Origin: Polysphondylium violaceum
Taxonomy: Eukaryota > Evosea > Eumycetozoa > Dictyosteliales > Dictyosteliaceae
Direction of reading: 5' to 3'
DNA: 48,306 nucleotides
NCBI GenBank assembly: GCA_000277445.1
Contig: AJWJ01000128.1
Span: 1-48,306, forward strand
Numbering within the stretch: position 1 is the first letter of the stretch; every line of letters begins with the position of its first letter. The notes under the pieces are model-generated. The model saw only the letters and a list, made by a program, of their open reading frames with translations, had not been told where the DNA came from and did not search any database. This document shows positions 1 to 10,675 of this stretch, piece by piece. A program made the position numbers and the translations under genes.

Positions 1-100
1 ATATATATAACTAAAAAAAAAGAAAAAAAGAAGAGGGTGTTTTGTTTTATATAATTATATATGGTTTAGTTGTTTTTGGTTTCGAAAGAAAGAAATTAAT

Positions 101-2648
101 TTAAGCAGAACCGAGGACTTCGATGGCTTCTTTGATTTTTTCTTGGAGGAGATCAGATCTTTGGGTGAGAGTGAATAATTCATCAACAGAAAGAGAGTCT
201 AATAACATACCAGTGATTTTACCAGCTAATTCAGGTTGAGTAGATTGAATTAATGGGTAGAGATGTTCACCGAGGGCGACATTTTGTTGATCACGTGGTA
301 AACCATTGAGGGAAGCGAGGGTGAGTGGGGCTTCAGTTTGAGCGGCAGCTGGTTGAGCGGCTGGGGCAGCAGTTTCAATTGGTTGAGCTGGGATTGGTTG
401 AGCAGAGTCTGGTCTTGGGCCATTTGGTCTTGGGCCGTTGGCTCTTGGACCGTTTGGTCTTGGTTGACCACGGACACCATAGTTAATTGGGTATTGACCT
501 TGTGGGACACCGACTGGAGCACCGTTCCAGGTTCTTGGGGCACGTGGCATCATTTGTTGGTAGACAACTTGTGGGTTCATTGGACCTGGAGCTGGGGTGA
601 AGAAGACTGGACCACCAGAGTAAGCTGGAGCCATTGGTTGTTGACGGATACCGCCAGATTTGAATTTTTGGCTGTGTTGCATTTCGAGTTGAGCACGACG
701 GATATCTTTACGTTGAGCCAAAGCGACGTATAATGGCTTGGTGCCAATCATACGACCGTTCATTTCAGTGACAGCACGGGTGGCTTCATCTGGGGAGGTG
801 TAGCAAACAAAACCAAAACCTTTGCTTGAGGAGCTCTTGTCGTCCTTCATGACAATGGCAGAGGTGATGGTACCGAATGGGTTGAAAACCTCTCTTAATT
901 TGTCATTGTCGATGGAGTCGTCAATGTTTTTGATGTAGAGGTTGACACCTTGGTATTTGGTCTCAAAAGTGTGTTTGAGTTCAGCTTCTCTTTCGATCTT
1001 TTTTTGGGCACGACCAGCATAGATTGGCTTACCAAACATGACTTTACCGTTTTCATTGTCAACACAGTTTTTGGCAGAGTCTGGTGATTCAAAGTTGGCA
1101 AAACCAAAGCCTTTGCTTTTACCTTTTTCGTCAACCATGATGGTAATGTTGGTGATTGGACCATATGGGAGTAAGAGATCCTTTAATTTTTCAGAATCAA
1201 TTTCGTCAGCAAGGTTTTTGAAGAAGACGTTGGTGAATTTGATTTCAGTTGGTTGACCTCTTTCTTTGGATGATTTGAATGGACCAACAAAGACTTTTTG
1301 ACCATTGATCATCATACCGTTGACTTTTTCAATAGCTTTATCAGCTGATTCTTGAGATTCATAGTGAACAAAACCGAATCCCTTTGAGACGTTGTTATCA
1401 TCAGTGACAACTTTGCATGATAAAATGTTACCAAAAGCAGAGAATGTATCATATAAAGCCTATTATATATATTTAATTTAAATATTAATATATTGAATTA
1501 CTTTTCAATTGATAATAATAGTAGTATAGTGTAGTTTAATCATCTGTGCCATTTTATATTTCCTTTTCTTTGAATCTATATAATTTCATCCACAACTAAT
1601 AAATTATCCAACTAAACTATCTACTCTACTACTGTTATTATTGTATTATTATAAATTTACCTTATGATCGATTCCTTTGTCGAGGTTCTTGATGAAAACA
1701 TTTCCAACTCCAGATTTACGGAGAGATGGGTCACGTTGAGACCACATAATACGGCATGGTTTACCTCTGATTGGAGTGTTATTTAAAGTATCCAAAGCAC
1801 GTTCAGCATCACCAGCGTTGTAATAGTTTACGTAAGCATAGTTTAATGAACGACGAGTGTTGGTATCTCTGCAAACTCTGATGTTTGAAACGAGACCAAC
1901 TTGGTTGAAAACTTCAAATAAAGTTTGTTCGGAAACTTCTCTATAAATATTGAATAGCGTATTGGATATTAATATTTAAATCATTAAATCAAATAAAAAT
2001 CTTGTGATGAAGAGATATGGTTATAAAAGTATGTGTGGTGTTGTTTTTTTTCTCCCCTATTTCTTTTAAAACTACATTGTATATTATTGATGCGGTGATG
2101 GTCCACTCCCATAGCAGTTGATTGAGGATATTTGTTGAATCACATAGTTTTCTCAAAAAAAAAAAAAAACGGTTTTTAGTGTAAAAAAAAAAAAAAAAAA
2201 TTTAACGTTGAGGATTCTTTCGTAAAAAAAAAACGAAAGAGATATATAACAATATTTATAACTAAATACTAGTATTGATCCTAAAACTATATGAGTTATT
2301 GTTGATTGAGAACTATTGTCATTGATTTGAGTTGATCATTGTGTAAGACTAAACTGAGTATTGATTCGTTGCTAAAAACTGCTGTACAGAGAAGAGATAG
2401 AAAGGTATATAATATAGAATATACCAAGAGTAGTATATATCTAAGGAAGTCACCAACAACATATCATACACATCATAAAAGTAAAAAAAAAAAACACAGA
2501 CAAACAATTGATATCTCTACTATCTATTTATAAAATAAGCAAACAAATAATAACAAACAAATAATAACAAACAAATAACAAATAATACTTACGGAAGAAG
2601 ATCACCAACGTAGAGGGATGGGGAAATTGGAGTAAAGGTGTTAGCCAT
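101..2648 (-). CDS. pabpc1: Polyadenylate-binding protein, cytoplasmic (PABP)
   Basis: Binds mRNA poly(A) tails in the cytoplasm and supports translation initiation and mRNA stability. Three exons on the minus strand: 2648-2593, 1940-1661 and 1459-101, joined by GT-AG introns; the joined frame gives 564 residues, slightly shorter than the usual 600-650. Four RRM domains are visible at about residues 11-87, 99-175, 188-264 and 285-361; RRM3 contains [10 protein letters not shown] and RRM4 [10 protein letters not shown] as RNP1 motifs. A Pro/Gly/Gln-rich linker follows, then a C-terminal MLLE (PABC) domain at about 490-560 with the signature KITGMLLD. The start [17 protein letters not shown] is the only Met that preserves RRM1. 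Intron 1 (1941-2592) is unusually long (652 nt) and follows an 18-codon exon. The call is secure; the exact paralog is not determined. Confidence 0.96.
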
Positions 2649-3618
2649 ATTGTTGTTTATTTTTTTTGTACTTTTTTTTTTATATTTTTTTGTTTTTTTT
2701 ATATATAATTTAAAGGTTGGGAAAGATATAGAAATAGTGATATAACTGGAATGAAAATGTTCTAGTTATAATTACTTGTATATTATTTCCTTTTGCTACT
2801 GCTAAAACACACGAAGTGATAAGAGAGTCCCTTAAATACTAAAAGTTTTGAAAAAAATTTTTGATTTTTTTAGAGTGCCCTCTTAACTTGTGAGTAGTGT
2901 GACACAGAGTGAGCGCGAGACAGAGTGAGCAGCGCACAGACAGAGAGCGTGTGCTGGTGGGCGACTAGAAAAAAAAAAAAATTCTAAAAAAATATTTTTT
3001 TAAAAAAAACCGATAATTTTTTACGTGATTTTTACACGTGAGCGGTAGAGGGTGGTTAGTTTTTAATTTTTAAAGTTTGGTGTCATCAATGATATACCAA
3101 GTAAAGGAGGCGATGGACTTGTGTTGTTGATTGTTTTAGAGAGTCTCTGTTTGAATGCGCGATTGTCAAACTTGGCACTTTATTATATAACGACGATCCC
3201 GCTTATATTTATGTGTCGTTTTTCGGTGCCCTGGGCATAATTTTTTTTTATGTTTTGACTCCATTGCAACAAGTGATCGAATGTGTAAAATTAATAAAAA
3301 TGTGAGGTGTATTTGTTGTTGTATTTGAATAATTAATATTAAAATTTATGTAAATTATCATAATGGTAGAAAAGTAAAATAAAAAATAGAATTCTCTATT
3401 TAGAGAATATGTAATTTGAATTGATTGCGAAAATCAGATATCGTTTACAAATAAACGAGATCACAATTTTTTGAAAAAATGAAGAGTGTTTTGGGGAGGT
3501 CTTTTTTCTTTTTTCATTTTTTTTTTTTTTTTTTTTTCTAACAAGAAGATCTTTACTTAAACCTTTTTGAGTGTATTGGTATAATCATCATCAATCATAT
3601 ATATTATATAAATACAAA
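2649..3618. promoter_or_regulatory. Divergent promoter region between PABP and the mitochondrial carrier
   Basis: A 970-nt gene-free stretch between two divergent start codons. It holds A/T homopolymers, a locally G+C-rich patch (about 2887-2966) with the 11-mer acagagtgagc twice (2904-2914 and 2920-2930), CACGTG-like motifs near 3023-3040, two perfect short inverted repeats (3391-3408 and 3441-3458), and an oligo-T run at about 3519-3538 just before the carrier gene, as is common upstream of dictyostelid transcription starts. No coding region is supportable here. Confidence 0.6.
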
Positions 3619-4657
3619 ATGTCAAATAAAGAAGTAGCAAAAGATTCAGCCTTGATAGTTGCACTCAAGGATATTGTTGCTGGTTCCATTGGTGGTATTG
3701 GTCAAGTTATTTCTGGCCATCCCCTTGATACCATCAAAGTTAGACTTCAAACTCAATCTGTCACCAACCCAGTTTACTCTGGTGCTATGGATTGTTTAAG
3801 AAAAACTGTTGCTCAAGAAGGTGTATGTATTTTTTTTATTATTTTTCAATTAATCAATATCATCAAAATAGATATATTGACTATGATTATCAAATAGGCT
3901 TTGGGTTTATATAAAGGTGTTGCTTCACCATTGGTTGGTCTTAGTATTATGAATTCAGTAATGTTTTTATCATATGGTCAAGCTAAAAATTTAATTTTGG
4001 GTAGCGATAAAAATAGAGAATTATCAGTTGCAGAATTGACTTTGGCAGGTTGCATGGCAGGTTTATCAATTGCTTTTGTTGATAGTCCAGTTGATCTTTT
4101 CAAATCACAAATGCAAGTTCAAACCGATAAAAGTACCTACAATGGTATTATGGATTGTGCCAGCAAAATTTGGAAACAAAGAGGTATTCCAGGAGTTTTC
4201 CAAGGTTTAGGTGCTACTTTGTTAAGAGATATTCCAGCAAATGGTGCTTATTTTGGTGCTTATGGTAATTATCAATTATATTTTATATTATTATAATAGA
4301 GATAGGATAGTGATATTAACTATAATGTCCATTATAGAAATCACTAGAAGATATTTTGCAGGTACTGGCAGAGTTGAGGATATTTCATCAACTAAAATTT
4401 TAATTGCTGGTGCAGTTGGTGGTGTTTCATATTGGACTCTTACCTATCCAGCTGATGTTGTTAAATCAAGTATTCAAACTGATAGTATCAACCCAGCCAC
4501 TCGTAAATATAATGGTATTGTTGATTGCTTTAGAAAGATTTACAGAGAGCAAGGTATCAATGGTTTATACAGAGGTTTTGCTCCATGCTTTGTCAGATCA
4601 ATTCCAGCCAATGCTGTTTGTTTCCTTCTCTATGAAAAGGCTCGTGAATTGATGTAA
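3619..4657 (+). CDS. Mitochondrial substrate carrier (SLC25 family)
   Basis: Inner-mitochondrial-membrane solute exchanger. Exons 3619-3822, 3898-4264 and 4338-4657 join in frame to 296 residues, the standard carrier length. Three tandem repeats of about 100 residues each carry the PX[DE]XX[KR] signature: [22 protein letters not shown] and [11 protein letters not shown], each followed by a G-[YF]-X-G-type segment (GLYKGV, GVFQGLG, GLYRGF). The first and second repeats look closest to the carnitine/acylcarnitine and basic-amino-acid carrier branch, but the transported substrate cannot be assigned from sequence alone. The start MSNKEVAKD is preferred over an upstream in-frame non-ATG codon because it follows an A-rich leader. 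Intron 1 starts GTATGT and ends AATAG; intron 2 ends TTATAG. Confidence 0.93.
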
Positions 4658-5781
4658 TTTATTTAGATTCATCTCTATATCTCATCCAAATCAAACAAAC
4701 TCAATTTAAACGCTACTTTTTTTAATTTGGAAACAGAATCAACCTTTTTCTTACAACTTGACCACTTGTGTAATATACGAATTGGTTTAATGGTTTTAAA
4801 AAGGAATTTGAAAATAAAAAAAACATTATTATAATCCAACAAATATTTGATGTAAAGCTCAATGATTATCCATCCACCTATTTTTAAACAATGGCAATAA
4901 CATCATCATCGTAATCATAATCATCCCAAAATACACTCATCACACACTAAACCCCCACCCAGGTGATTTTTCATTTTTTTTTTAGATTTTGGAAAAAACA
5001 ATAAAAATAGATCATCATGTTTTAAATTGGGCAAAATTTAATGGTTTTGACAACAACAACAATCATCATGGATTATATTAGGAATTATGATATACCTATC
5101 ATTGTTTTAAAATGTGGTTGTAAAAGGGTATTTATTCAATTTTGGGAAAGTGTGTGTTTAAACACACTAATTTCTAATTGTCAATTTACGTTATTCCATT
5201 TCCCATGTTTTCGAAACACACCACTTTCACATTCCAACACAAAAATGTGCATTTTTTAGAATTACCTCATAAATAAAGATCCCATCACCTTAGAGAATGA
5301 GTGCAAATGAGGAAAAAAGATTTTTTTCTTTAATTTTTTAATTTTTTTAAAATTCTTTTTTTTTTTTTTTTTTTTATGTTTTTCAATGATTGGATTTCAG
5401 AGATATATTGATACTGTTTTTTGTATACACATGCGTGAGGGGTTGTGTTTTTGTTTATTGTAAATTATCATTATTAGTTTTTATTATAGTATTATTTATT
5501 TTATTTAGAATCAATCAATTTATTGACAGCAGTGGTGACGTCTTGTGCAACCTTCCCAATTAAGACTTTCTCCTTTTTCTCTTAACCAATACTCTACTCG
5601 TGCGATTCTGATTGTTTTGTGGTGTGGCGTGTGTTTGTTTTGTATAAATATCATCCCAAGTATTTTTTCAAAAAACTATTGGTGTGTGTGTTGTTGTTAT
5701 TGATCACCTTATTCGTCTGAAAGTAATCATCTATTTTATTTATTTATTTATTTATTTATTACTTATTTATTTGAATTAATA
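4658..5781. other. Intergenic region between carrier and MOB1
   Basis: 1.1 kb with no supportable gene. An AATAAA at 4813-4818 could serve as the carrier polyadenylation signal. A C-rich box (about 4949-4961, cccccaccc) and a long oligo-T run near 5350-5375 lie in the upstream half of the MOB1 promoter region. A 72-codon open frame at 5041-5259 has low-complexity composition and no recognisable domain, and I do not call it a gene. Confidence 0.5.
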
Positions 5782-6504
5782 ATGTTTAAGATATTGTAAG
5801 TTTTTTTTTGATTGAGCCAATCCTCTTTTTTTCACACCAACAATTACTAACACGAGTTTTCACACCCACAGTGGATCCAAAGCACAAACATTTAAACCTA
5901 AGAAATCAATTAAAAAAGGTACAAAGCAATATGAGTTACATCAAAAGATTAAAGAAACACTAGGTTCGGGTGATTTAACCGATGCTATAAAGTTACCTCC
6001 AAATGAAACTCTATATGAATGGCTAACTGTAAATAGTATGTATATTGAATCATCATCATCATCATCATCATATTATAGACAACAAGATATTAACAAACAA
6101 CATCAATATAGCTATTGATTTTTTCAATCAAGCCAATTTATTATACGGATCAATTACAGAGTTTTGTAATCATAAAGTTTGTCCTGTTATGTCAGCTGGA
6201 CCCAATTATGAATATTTATGGTCAGATGGAAAAGATATTAAAAAACCAATTAGAGTATCAGCACCAATGTATGTTGATTATTTGATGACTTGGATTCAAG
6301 CAACTCTAGAAGATCAAGAACTCTTTCCAAACAATGTTGATGAGATGCCAAAAAATTTTATGACCACTGTAAAAACTATTTTTAAACGTTTATTTAGAGT
6401 GTACGCTCATATTTACTACTCTCATATGGATAGAGTTGGTCCATTGGGTGTAGAGGCACATTTAAATACGTGTTTTAGAGTATGTTTTATTATCTATATT
6501 TATA

Positions 6505-6548
<44 letters not shown>

Positions 6549-6734
6549 CTACTATAGTTATTCTATTATTATATATACTTGATTATTTTAATTTCAACTA
6601 AATACTAATTTATCCCTTATTCTCTCTTTTAGCACTTTTATTTATTCACCAAAGAATTTAATTTAGTTGATAGAAAAGAAATGGCACCATTACAGCATTT
6701 AATTGATAAAATCAATGCGAGAAGGGACCTGTAG
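5782..6734 (+). CDS. mob1: MOB1 kinase activator
   Basis: Co-activator of NDR/LATS-type kinases in the Hippo/mitotic-exit network. Four exons, 5782-5795, 5872-6035, 6112-6479 and 6633-6734, give 215 residues, matching the roughly 216 of animal MOB1. The reconstructed N-terminus MFKIFGSKAQTFKPKK matches the family pattern with its phenylalanine-glycine-serine start and FKPKK. Family blocks include QYELHQKIKETLGSGDL, EFCNHKVCPVMSAGP (first two zinc ligands, both Cys), KRLFRVYAHIYYSH (His ligands) and the C-terminal EFNLVDRKEMAPLQ. The first coding exon is only 14 nt, so a frame-only search misses it. Intron 2 contains a CAT/ATC repeat and intron 3 an ATT repeat. Very confident family call. Confidence 0.95.
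6504..6549. repeat. (ATT)n microsatellite in MOB1 intron 3
   Basis: About 15 uninterrupted ATT units inside the third MOB1 intron (6480-6632). Read through, it would encode a Tyr run, which marks it as non-coding. Such trinucleotide tracts are typical of dictyostelid genomes. Confidence 0.9.
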
Positions 6735-7502
6735 AGTAGTTTTGTGTAATATATATATAAAATCATTTAAATGATATTAATAACAATAATAAACCCATGT
6801 TTTGCATTGCTTAAAGACTTTGCAAGACGATCTAAATTCATATTTAAAAAACTGGAAAATATAATTCTCTCATTTCTCTAGATATCTATAATATGTATAA
6901 ATGGTAAGTAGTGTCAATATTTTCATCATCATTTCATTGTCAAAGATAGATTAGAAGAAAAGAAAAGAAAAGAAATAGAGTAGAATGAAAGAGGTATAGA
7001 AAGAAAGATAGAAAAGAGTAGAATAGAAAAGAAAAGAAAATAGATATAGAAAGAAAAGGATAGAGGAGAAAGGGATAGAGTAAAAGAGAAGAAAGGATTA
7101 AAGAGGAAAAGAAGAAGAAAAAAGAGTAGATAGAGAAGGATAGAAAGCAGAAAGTATTAATGATGGTTTGAATGAAAATGAAATTGTCTTAAATAGAAAC
7201 AAAAATGGTAATTATTAAATGAGGAAAAAAATAAAAGTTGGAGATTCCAAAGCTTAGACTACTAATCAAGATGTTTGGTTAGTTAGATTAATATTCTATT
7301 ATATGGTTAGATCTGGAATTATTTTAAACATTTCAATCTATTAATATAATATTTCCCGCAACACACACACTCCACAAACAAGCAAAAAAAATTTCAACAC
7401 ACCAACAAAAATTTTTTAAAATAAAAGATATTTTAAAAATTAGAAAATAAAAATAAAAATAGTTGGACAAAACAATGTTTATTAATATTATTGATGTTTA
7501 AC
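6735..7502. other. Convergent intergenic region with polypurine tract
   Basis: 768 nt between the 3' ends of MOB1 and the dehydrogenase. It has no gene. Its main content is a nearly 200-nt A/G-rich tract on the plus strand (about 6953-7152), annotated separately; the rest is A+T-rich. Confidence 0.6.
6953..7152 (+). repeat. Cytosine-free polypurine-biased tract
   Basis: The plus strand is built from degenerate GAAAA, AGAAAGA and GATAGA units with scattered T and no C until the gcag near 7148. It lies between convergent genes. Whether it is transcribed is unknown. Confidence 0.75.
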
Positions 7503-8973
7503 CTATTGCTGAATATTCATTGGTGGTTTATTACTAGGGATTTCTTGTTTTTGGAGAATTTCAAGAATCTTATCTACTTTCTCATTGAGTTTATCAATAC
7601 GATCATTTACAATATCAATATCATTTGGCTCTGATCCTGGTGAGCCTACAGTATTTTTTGTTTGATCAGAGAAAACTTTAAAGTATTGGGTATCTAGATG
7701 TTCTAATTGTGCCAATTTAATAGTATTTTTCCAAAGAGTGTTCAAAAGAGACTTGTTTTGAACAAAAATTGGAGTTTTGGCTTCTTTATCTTTAACAAAA
7801 TACTTTCCTTGCCCATGTTCTTGATCTAAAAGACGTGCTACAAATTCAACACCATCTGAGCTCTTTGAGGTAAAAAGAGGAGGTGCCATTGTAAATTGGG
7901 ACAAAACAGTTTTGGGTTGATGTCTTTCAATATTAGTATCTCTCATAACACCTGGATCTATACAATTCACTCTGGTTTTGAGTTTGGTTTTAGATTTGGA
8001 CGATTCTTCAATTCTTTGGCTCAAAGAAATGGTAAATGAAACTAAAGCTAGTTTTGATCTTTGATATTCAAGTTTGGAATCATATGGTTTTTGACCTGTC
8101 ATTTTAAAAACAGGGGTACATCTTTGATTAAATTTTAAATCTGATGGAAATTTACAAACAATATTGAGAATTTGTGGCTCATTTGAATTTTCCAATAGAC
8201 CAAGTAGATTTAAAGTTAAAATAAAATGTCCAATATAATTGATCCCCATATTAAGTTCATCACCATCTTGAGTTTCATGGTAATCATGAGCTTGAATGGC
8301 GGCATTACAAACGAGTATATCACTACAATTATTCCCAATATATTAATAATAAATAAAATCTATTTTAAATGATACATACATTTTTTTTAGAGATGAAATA
8401 ATGTTTAAAAATTTTTGAATACTCTTTTATTATGAAAATTAGTTAGAATATTAATAACTATCCTATAATAAAATTAAAAATAAAACATACATTTTTAGAG
8501 CCCAAATCGAGAATAGCACCAAAAATTGAATCACCATATTTTCCTTCAAAGGAAGCTTTTAAATCCCTTAAACTGTTATTCAAATACTTTTCCAAAGTTC
8601 CTGTAATAATTACTTTCCATCCTCTAGATAAATATTTCACTGTAGATGAAATCAAGTTAATTTTTTGAATAAAAAATTTATATTATTAACACATACATGC
8701 TATTTGATAACCTAAACCAGATGTACCACCTGTAATAAGAATAATTTGCTCATAATCTGAAAATATTGGAAGGACATTTCTATGTTCAACACTGTCTTTG
8801 GGTAAATGAAATTCCTGAATATCATTTTCATCGCTATGATGACCAGTGGTGGTAGGTGGATGGTTGGTTGATGTTTCTAAATGAATTTCATCTTCAGTTT
8901 CAATTTCATCATTGTTGTATTTATATGAGTCGTTTTTACTTCTACTTAGATGGGGGGATGGCATATTTTCCAT
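7503..8973 (-). CDS. Short-chain dehydrogenase/reductase (SDR) with N- and C-terminal extensions
   Basis: NAD(P)-dependent oxidoreductase of the classical SDR fold; the substrate is unknown. Exons 8973-8697, 8639-8491, 8423-8380 and 8322-7503 join in frame to 429 residues. After about 65 polar, acidic and His/Thr-rich residues comes the cofactor motif TGGTSGLGYQIA. The downstream strand KVIITGTLEKYL, a central DILVCNAAI in place of the usual NNAG, and the active-site YQRSK (YxxxK) are all present. The last 40 residues look like a coiled coil (IDKLNEKVDKILEILQKQ). Exon 3 is only 44 nt but supplies the helix leading into the central strand, which supports the splice model. It is longer than the usual 250-350 residues; its closest overall look is to retinol-dehydrogenase/WWOX-type SDRs, an inference. 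Confidence 0.85.
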
Positions 8974-9058
8974 ATTAATAAAATTTAAATTGAAATGTTT
9001 TTTAAAACAATAATTAGAGTTAAAATAATTGAATATGATGATTTGAAATCTTTATTTT

Positions 9059-9759
9059 TTATTTAAAAATAATTAAAGGACAATTTGCATGCCTTGAAAA
9101 AATATAATTATTAATATTATATTGTAATTTAAAATTTCCTTTTAATTCATAATTTTTACTTACTTTAACAAGTATGTTGCTATTTTACCTCTTAAGTCTC
9201 CATCTATTACTCTTTTCAGTTTATTTTTCGATGCATGGCCTAAAATAATCTAAAATCAAATAAATTTTAATTTTTGTAAATAAAAATTTGATAATCAAAT
9301 CTTAAAAAAAAACTCTTACCATATCGATATTATGTTTTTCAGCTTGTTCAATAATCGTTTCTCTCATACTGTGGTATGTCTCTACTAAAATGGTTTCATA
9401 CTTGATCTTTTAATAATAATTTAGATAAATTAGAAAATTTCAATTTTTACTCTTTAATTTACAAATATGAACTTACATTATTTAGTTGTAATCTATTAGC
9501 ATAAACACTTAATCCTTTTTCGGCACATATTTTTTTATCATGGTCAAAATCTAGATTTAATTTCTATTGAGTTGGTTAGATAAAGAGTAATGGAGTCTTG
9601 TATATTGAAAATACATACATCAATTGGCTTTGTATCTATGATATTTAATAAAAATATTTTAATCTGTTTTGAAGGGTCATTTAAAGCGATGCCCTCAATC
9701 CAAGCAAATGCTCTGTCTGACTCTGTGCTACCGTCCAAACATATCATATAATTATTCAT
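9059..9759 (-). CDS. Universal stress protein (UspA) domain protein
   Basis: Small single-domain UspA-fold protein; a role in stress or nucleotide sensing is inferred from the family. Five exons, 9759-9619, 9563-9477, 9406-9320, 9249-9164 and 9092-9059, join in frame to 144 residues, the normal size. It begins MNNYMICLDGSTESDRAFAW, the classic first strand and helix. The middle contains ILVETYHSMRETIIEQAEKHNIDMIILGHASK and the end YLLKHANCPLIIFK, matching the family C-terminal strand (LLRHAPCPVLVV type). The nucleotide-binding G-2x-G-9x-G[ST] loop is degenerate (GHASKNKLKRVIDGD), so ATP binding is doubtful. All introns are short, with GTATGT, GTAAGT or GTAAGA donors. Confidence 0.88.
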
Positions 9760-10125
9760 TTTGTTTTCTATAATGTGTAATAATATTCTCTAATATATTT
9801 ATATAAAATAAAAGAAATTCATAAAAACTAAACTATAGTTACACAATTTTTAAAAAAAAAGAAAACCAAGTTTATCTAAAAATAGTAACATTCGATTTTA
9901 TTGATAAATGGTCGATCCATTGAAAATTTTTATTAATAGTAGATCGTCAACATCAATGAAATTCCTTTTTGACACGTGCACCCCCTTTAACCACAAATAA
10001 AGAGAAAATGTAAAAAAAAAAAAATTAAATTAAAAAAAAATAAAAAACATAAATTTCAATTACTACACAGATCTCTCATATCTATATATCTAAAAAAATA
10101 AAAAAATAAAAAAAATCACTAACAA
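9760..10125. promoter_or_regulatory. Divergent promoter, stress protein / small membrane protein
   Basis: 366 nt between divergent start codons, with oligo-A runs near 10011-10045 and 10090-10115. A C-rich spot (gcacccccttt, about 9978) is the only non-A+T feature. No gene seen. Confidence 0.45.
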
Positions 10126-10566
10126 ATGATAGATTTTATTTTAGGATTTTTTAATAAAAGTGTTGGTACAGACATAGCTCCATATGAGCCTGCAACAAGC
10201 AACCTTAAGTTGGAGATTCCCAACAGTAAAGAAGTGATCAATAAATCCTATGAACTTTTGGATGTTTACACTACCAATGGCCAAATAATACAATTAATTT
10301 TAAGCCTCTTGCTATTGTTTGTCGTCGTTTTTGTATTTGATTTCATTATAAAAAAAATAGCTTTTTATGCCAACAAAGTTTACAACGGTTTAAAATCATT
10401 TTATCTTTGGCTAACACAATTACAAGCCTCACTACAACGACTAGGCACAAAACTAATGATTGGATTTGTACTCTTTGCAGCAATGTATCTATACTATACC
10501 AAAGATATAGCACTCTTGGGCAATCTTTTCAAATTTGAGCTCCTGACTTCAATGCATCAATCTTAG
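10126..10566 (+). CDS. Small membrane protein of unknown family, two hydrophobic segments
   Basis: Single-exon frame of 146 residues starting MIDFILGFFNKSVG after an A-rich leader. I do not recognise a family. Residues 1-50 are mostly polar with an amphipathic start. A strong hydrophobic segment spans about 53-75 ([19 protein letters not shown]) followed by KK, then an aromatic linker. A second segment lies near 107-124 (MIGFVLFAAMYLYY). No signal-peptide cleavage pattern and no Cys. Codon use looks like the neighbours', which supports it being real. It sits 109 nt upstream of another intronless small membrane-protein gene on the same strand. Confidence 0.65.
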   Translation: MIDFILGFFNKSVGTDIAPYEPATSNLKLEIPNSKEVINKSYELLDVYTTNGQIIQLILSLLLLFVVVFVFDFIIKKIAFYANKVYNGLKSFYLWLTQLQASLQRLGTKLMIGFVLFAAMYLYYTKDIALLGNLFKFELLTSMHQS

Positions 10567-10675
10567 GACAATCTTTTTTTTCAAATAAAATCACTTGTAA
10601 ATTTCTTTTTTAAAAATTCATATTTTTACACTTTTGAAATTAAAGGTTTTTAAATAAATAGTATTAAACAGGTAA

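Noticed and set aside
338-733. 131-codon Trp/Ser-rich open frame opposite the PABP gene
   Set aside because: It is the antisense of the Pro/Gln/Ala-rich PABP linker; the Trp/Ser composition is an artefact of complementing CCA/CAA codons.
2339-2533. 64-codon plus-strand frame within PABP intron 1
   Set aside because: Low-complexity Lys/Thr/His composition, opposite to a well-supported intron; no support as a gene.
5041-5259. 72-codon plus-strand frame in the carrier-MOB1 gap
   Set aside because: Composition is Ile/Asn/Phe/Cys-mixed with no recognisable domain, no intron signals joining it to MOB1, and it is consistent with random open A+T-rich sequence.
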